Assembly (NCBI GenBank): GCA_016194725.1
Contig: JACQAW010000412.1
Location: 1-6,956, forward strand
DNA length: 6,956 nucleotides
Direction of reading: 5' to 3'
Source: Deltaproteobacteria bacterium
GTDB lineage: Bacteria > Bdellovibrionota > UBA1018 > UBA923
In this document: piece after piece, positions 5,450-6,956 of the stretch
Numbering within the stretch: the first letter of the stretch is position 1
Layout of the letters: the number at the start of each line of letters is the position of its first letter
Made by a program: the position numbers and the translations under genes
Notes under the pieces: model-generated
The model's database searches: none
The model's input: the letters and a program-made list of their open reading frames with translations, nothing else
What the model was told of the DNA's origin: nothing

Positions 5450-6399
5450 AGGGCCAGGGGCTTTGCGCGTTCCGCTGGCCGCGTCAGCTGAGTGCGTAGC
5501 TGCTGGCCAAGAACCGCACCCACGAAATCGAACTCCAGATAGGCGCGCGCGACATCCGCGGATTGACTCACAGGCTGTGACTCGGTTCCGATTCGGATTT
5601 CACCCGCGTCCTGCGCCAGGCGAAACGCGAGAACTTCGCCTTTTTTCAGGCCACGGTCAGCCAGCTTCGAAACCAGCGGCCCCTGCTCAAGGCCCAGCAG
5701 AAAAAGGGCCCGCCTGACGTGCTCACGCGCCGAGGGCAGGTTCATCAGCGCTTCAAGTCGCAGCTCCCAGGTGCCGGCTCCAAACAAGGTGCAGCCTCGC
5801 GGGCCAAAGAGCTGAATGCGAACGGCGTGTTTGCTCAAGCGGCCCAGGCCCAGGCTGACTCGCAGATCGACCAGGGGTTCGGAGTTTCCGCCCTCGCGCA
5901 GGTCACGTACCTCGATTAGCGCGCGGCCCAGGCGCGAGGCCAGCGGTGGATACTTCCATGCCTTGAGCAGGCGTGCCTGGTCCAGTGCCACAAGCTCGGT
6001 TTTTCCGTTGTCGAGTACGACCGTGACGGGCTCGCACGTCGCCGTGATGAGCTTGGCGTGTACGCTGGGATGCAGGTGTGGACGGGCATCAAAGCGCGTG
6101 CCTTTTTTTTCAAACCGGGTGTGAAAGGCCAGGGGAACGGTTTCGCCGGCCTGAGTTTGGCCGGTTCCCAGCAAAAGAATATCCCCGACGAGCTGCTTAC
6201 GCGCGTACACGTGGGTGTTACGCAGCCGAACTGTTTTTGTTGCCGGGTCATAGGTAACCTGGGATTGGTCGTCGTCGAGCGCCAGGCGGTTGCTCAACTT
6301 CGCATCACGCGTGCCCATTTCGGCCCACGGGCAGGTGGTGCCACCCGAGAAGTAATACACGCCGCGCCGGACTGCTTCTGTGTTTGTCAGCTCAATCAT
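5446..6399 (-). CDS. Hypothetical protein of unknown function, partner gene of the Rieske oxygenase
   Basis: From ATG 6399 the product is 317 residues; I do not recognise the family with confidence. This start overlaps the oxygenase stop by 8 bases and has a modest GAAAG six bases upstream. An ATG at 6471 would overlap by 80 bases and add a probably artificial CDCFSC stretch. No signal peptide or membrane helix is visible, so it is likely cytoplasmic. Visible landmarks are GGTTCPWAE (19-27), a histidine-rich turn RPHLHPSVH (106-114), a long beta-rich middle, and a C-terminal region with KKGEVLAFRL (252-261) and YLEFDFVGAVLGQQLRTQL (287-305). The last part loosely recalls the end of chalcone-isomerase-like proteins (kG-x-x-l, then F-x-x-x-x-lG-x-x-lr-x-x-L), but that is weak. 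An A8 tract on the minus strand (plus 6103-6110) encodes Lys-Lys. Its position between a Rieske oxygenase and a lipid-type membrane protein suggests a role with the same substrate. Confidence 0.8.
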   Translation of the reverse strand: MIELTNTEAVRRGVYYFSGGTTCPWAEMGTRDAKLSNRLALDDDQSQVTYDPATKTVRLRNTHVYARKQLVGDILLLGTGQTQAGETVPLAFHTRFEKKGTRFDARPHLHPSVHAKLITATCEPVTVVLDNGKTELVALDQARLLKAWKYPPLASRLGRALIEVRDLREGGNSEPLVDLRVSLGLGRLSKHAVRIQLFGPRGCTLFGAGTWELRLEALMNLPSAREHVRRALFLLGLEQGPLVSKLADRGLKKGEVLAFRLAQDAGEIRIGTESQPVSQSADVARAYLEFDFVGAVLGQQLRTQLTRPAERAKPLAL

Positions 6400-6956
6400 G
6401 CGAGCTTTCGCGCTGGCGCCACAGCTGAAGCAGTCGCAAAAATTCCAGCGAGGGTTCGTCGGCCGCGGCATTGAAGCGTTGCTTCATGGACAGGCTTACC
6501 TGTGACAGCGCGGCCCGCGCGGCTTTGACGTCTTCGCGCACCACCATACGCAGAAAATGCCTGCCCACCAAATCGCCGCCGGGAATCATGAGATAATTGC
6601 GCAGCACGGTGATCCAGATGCGCGTGCTGCGGCCGTCTTCGGGCGTGGACAGAAACAACAGCACCTGGCGTTTGCCCTTTCCCAGGTCGATGTCAAAGAT
6701 CACGCTGCCCGGCATGAAAAATTTTACCCGCGTGCGCATGTCAAAATGCGCAGCCGAACGGTGCAGCAGGCGCGCTAGCAGCGAATGGCGTTGGGTGGTC
6801 ACGGTACTGGCTTGAAAACCAAGGTCGTCGGCCTGGCGCACGACCGCGTAGCTGGGCACCACCGACTGCTGCCCGCCGTACGTTGAGCGATGAACCTGAG
6901 GCACATGGGCCACGTCGAGCGCGTTTTCGACCCACCAGTCAAAGGCGATCGGAACC
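6392..6956 (-). CDS. Rieske-type non-heme iron oxygenase, catalytic domain (5' end outside window)
   Basis: The frame is open from the right edge to TGA at 6392-6394, giving 187 visible residues; the N-terminal Rieske [2Fe-2S] domain would be beyond the window. It opens with FDWWVENALDVAHVPQVHR, which contains the mononuclear iron ligand pattern N-x-x-D-x-x-H-x4-H (N11, D14, H17, H22, counted from the edge). This is the form seen in VanA, pheophorbide a oxygenase and related oxygenases. Further along, LLFLSTPEDGRSTRIW (99-114) matches the usual 'P-x-d-x-x-x-T-r' strand, and VVREDVKAA (138-146) matches the late conserved ED/QD helix; which acidic residue completes the iron site is uncertain. 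A GTG at 6913 is not the real start, because the ligand motif reads through it. Such enzymes hydroxylate, demethylate or oxidise aromatic, sterol or other lipophilic substrates and need an electron-donating reductase, which is not in view. Confidence 0.87.
   Translation of the reverse strand, partial: VPIAFDWWVENALDVAHVPQVHRSTYGGQQSVVPSYAVVRQADDLGFQASTVTTQRHSLLARLLHRSAAHFDMRTRVKFFMPGSVIFDIDLGKGKRQVLLFLSTPEDGRSTRIWITVLRNYLMIPGGDLVGRHFLRMVVREDVKAARAALSQVSLSMKQRFNAAADEPSLEFLRLLQLWRQRESSHD

Noticed and set aside
4985..5491. Plus-strand open frame of 168 codons opposite the LPG-synthase-TM-like gene
   Set aside because: It is a basic, glutamine- and arginine-rich translation with no domain, opposite a clear polytopic membrane protein.
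6400..6471. CDCFSC cysteine stretch as an N-terminal extension of the unknown gene
   Set aside because: It requires an 80-bp overlap with the oxygenase gene, and the codons there are explained by the oxygenase C-terminus in another frame. ATG 6399 fits better.
6392..6913. Reading the Rieske gene as a complete 173-residue protein starting at GTG 6913
   Set aside because: The frame stays open to the window edge, and the iron-ligand motif N-x-x-D-x-x-H-x4-H spans this codon, so the gene is truncated by the window and not short.
1..6956. Mobile element, CRISPR array or RNA gene
   Set aside because: No direct repeat array, transposase or integrase motif, or tRNA/rRNA-like sequence was seen on either strand by eye.

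Overview
The window reads as high-GC (about 60% by eye, not computed) Gram-negative chromosomal DNA. Sec-type signal peptides, a possible lipoprotein, a ubiquinone-type Coq4 family protein and polytopic membrane proteins point to a diderm, respiring bacterium. Myxococcota-like or other deltaproteobacterial lineages would fit, but the sequence alone does not fix the phylum. No tRNA, rRNA, CRISPR array, transposase or phage gene was seen.

Positions 1-2001 (+ strand) hold the end of a tightly packed operon with three genes. First is the last 50 residues of a probable zinc metallopeptidase. It overlaps by ATGA a secreted protein of unknown function (150-935). That in turn overlaps a HupE/UreJ-type membrane protein with a periplasmic N-terminal domain (868-2001, start uncertain). 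The set looks like a cell-envelope or export module.

Positions 2002-2118 are a short convergent spacer. The rest of the window is on the minus strand. A secreted, cysteine-rich M43 (pappalysin/cytophagalysin-like) metalloprotease fills 2119-3555. It is preceded by a 211-bp intergenic region (3556-3766) with a possible promoter and two sets of inverted repeats, so it is probably transcribed on its own.

Positions 3767-6956 are a minus-strand operon of four genes, read from right to left. They are a truncated Rieske-type non-heme iron oxygenase catalytic domain (6392 to window edge), a 317-residue protein I do not recognise (5446-6399), a polytopic protein of the lysylphosphatidylglycerol synthase TM/flippase-like family (4415-5449), and a Coq4 family protein (3767-4405). 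The first three are joined by 8-bp and 4-bp overlaps and the last by a 9-bp gap. An oxygenase, an unknown partner, a lipid-type membrane protein and a Coq4-fold protein in one transcript suggest modification and handling of a membrane lipid, isoprenoid or quinone-like compound. That pathway is inference; only the family assignments come from the sequence.
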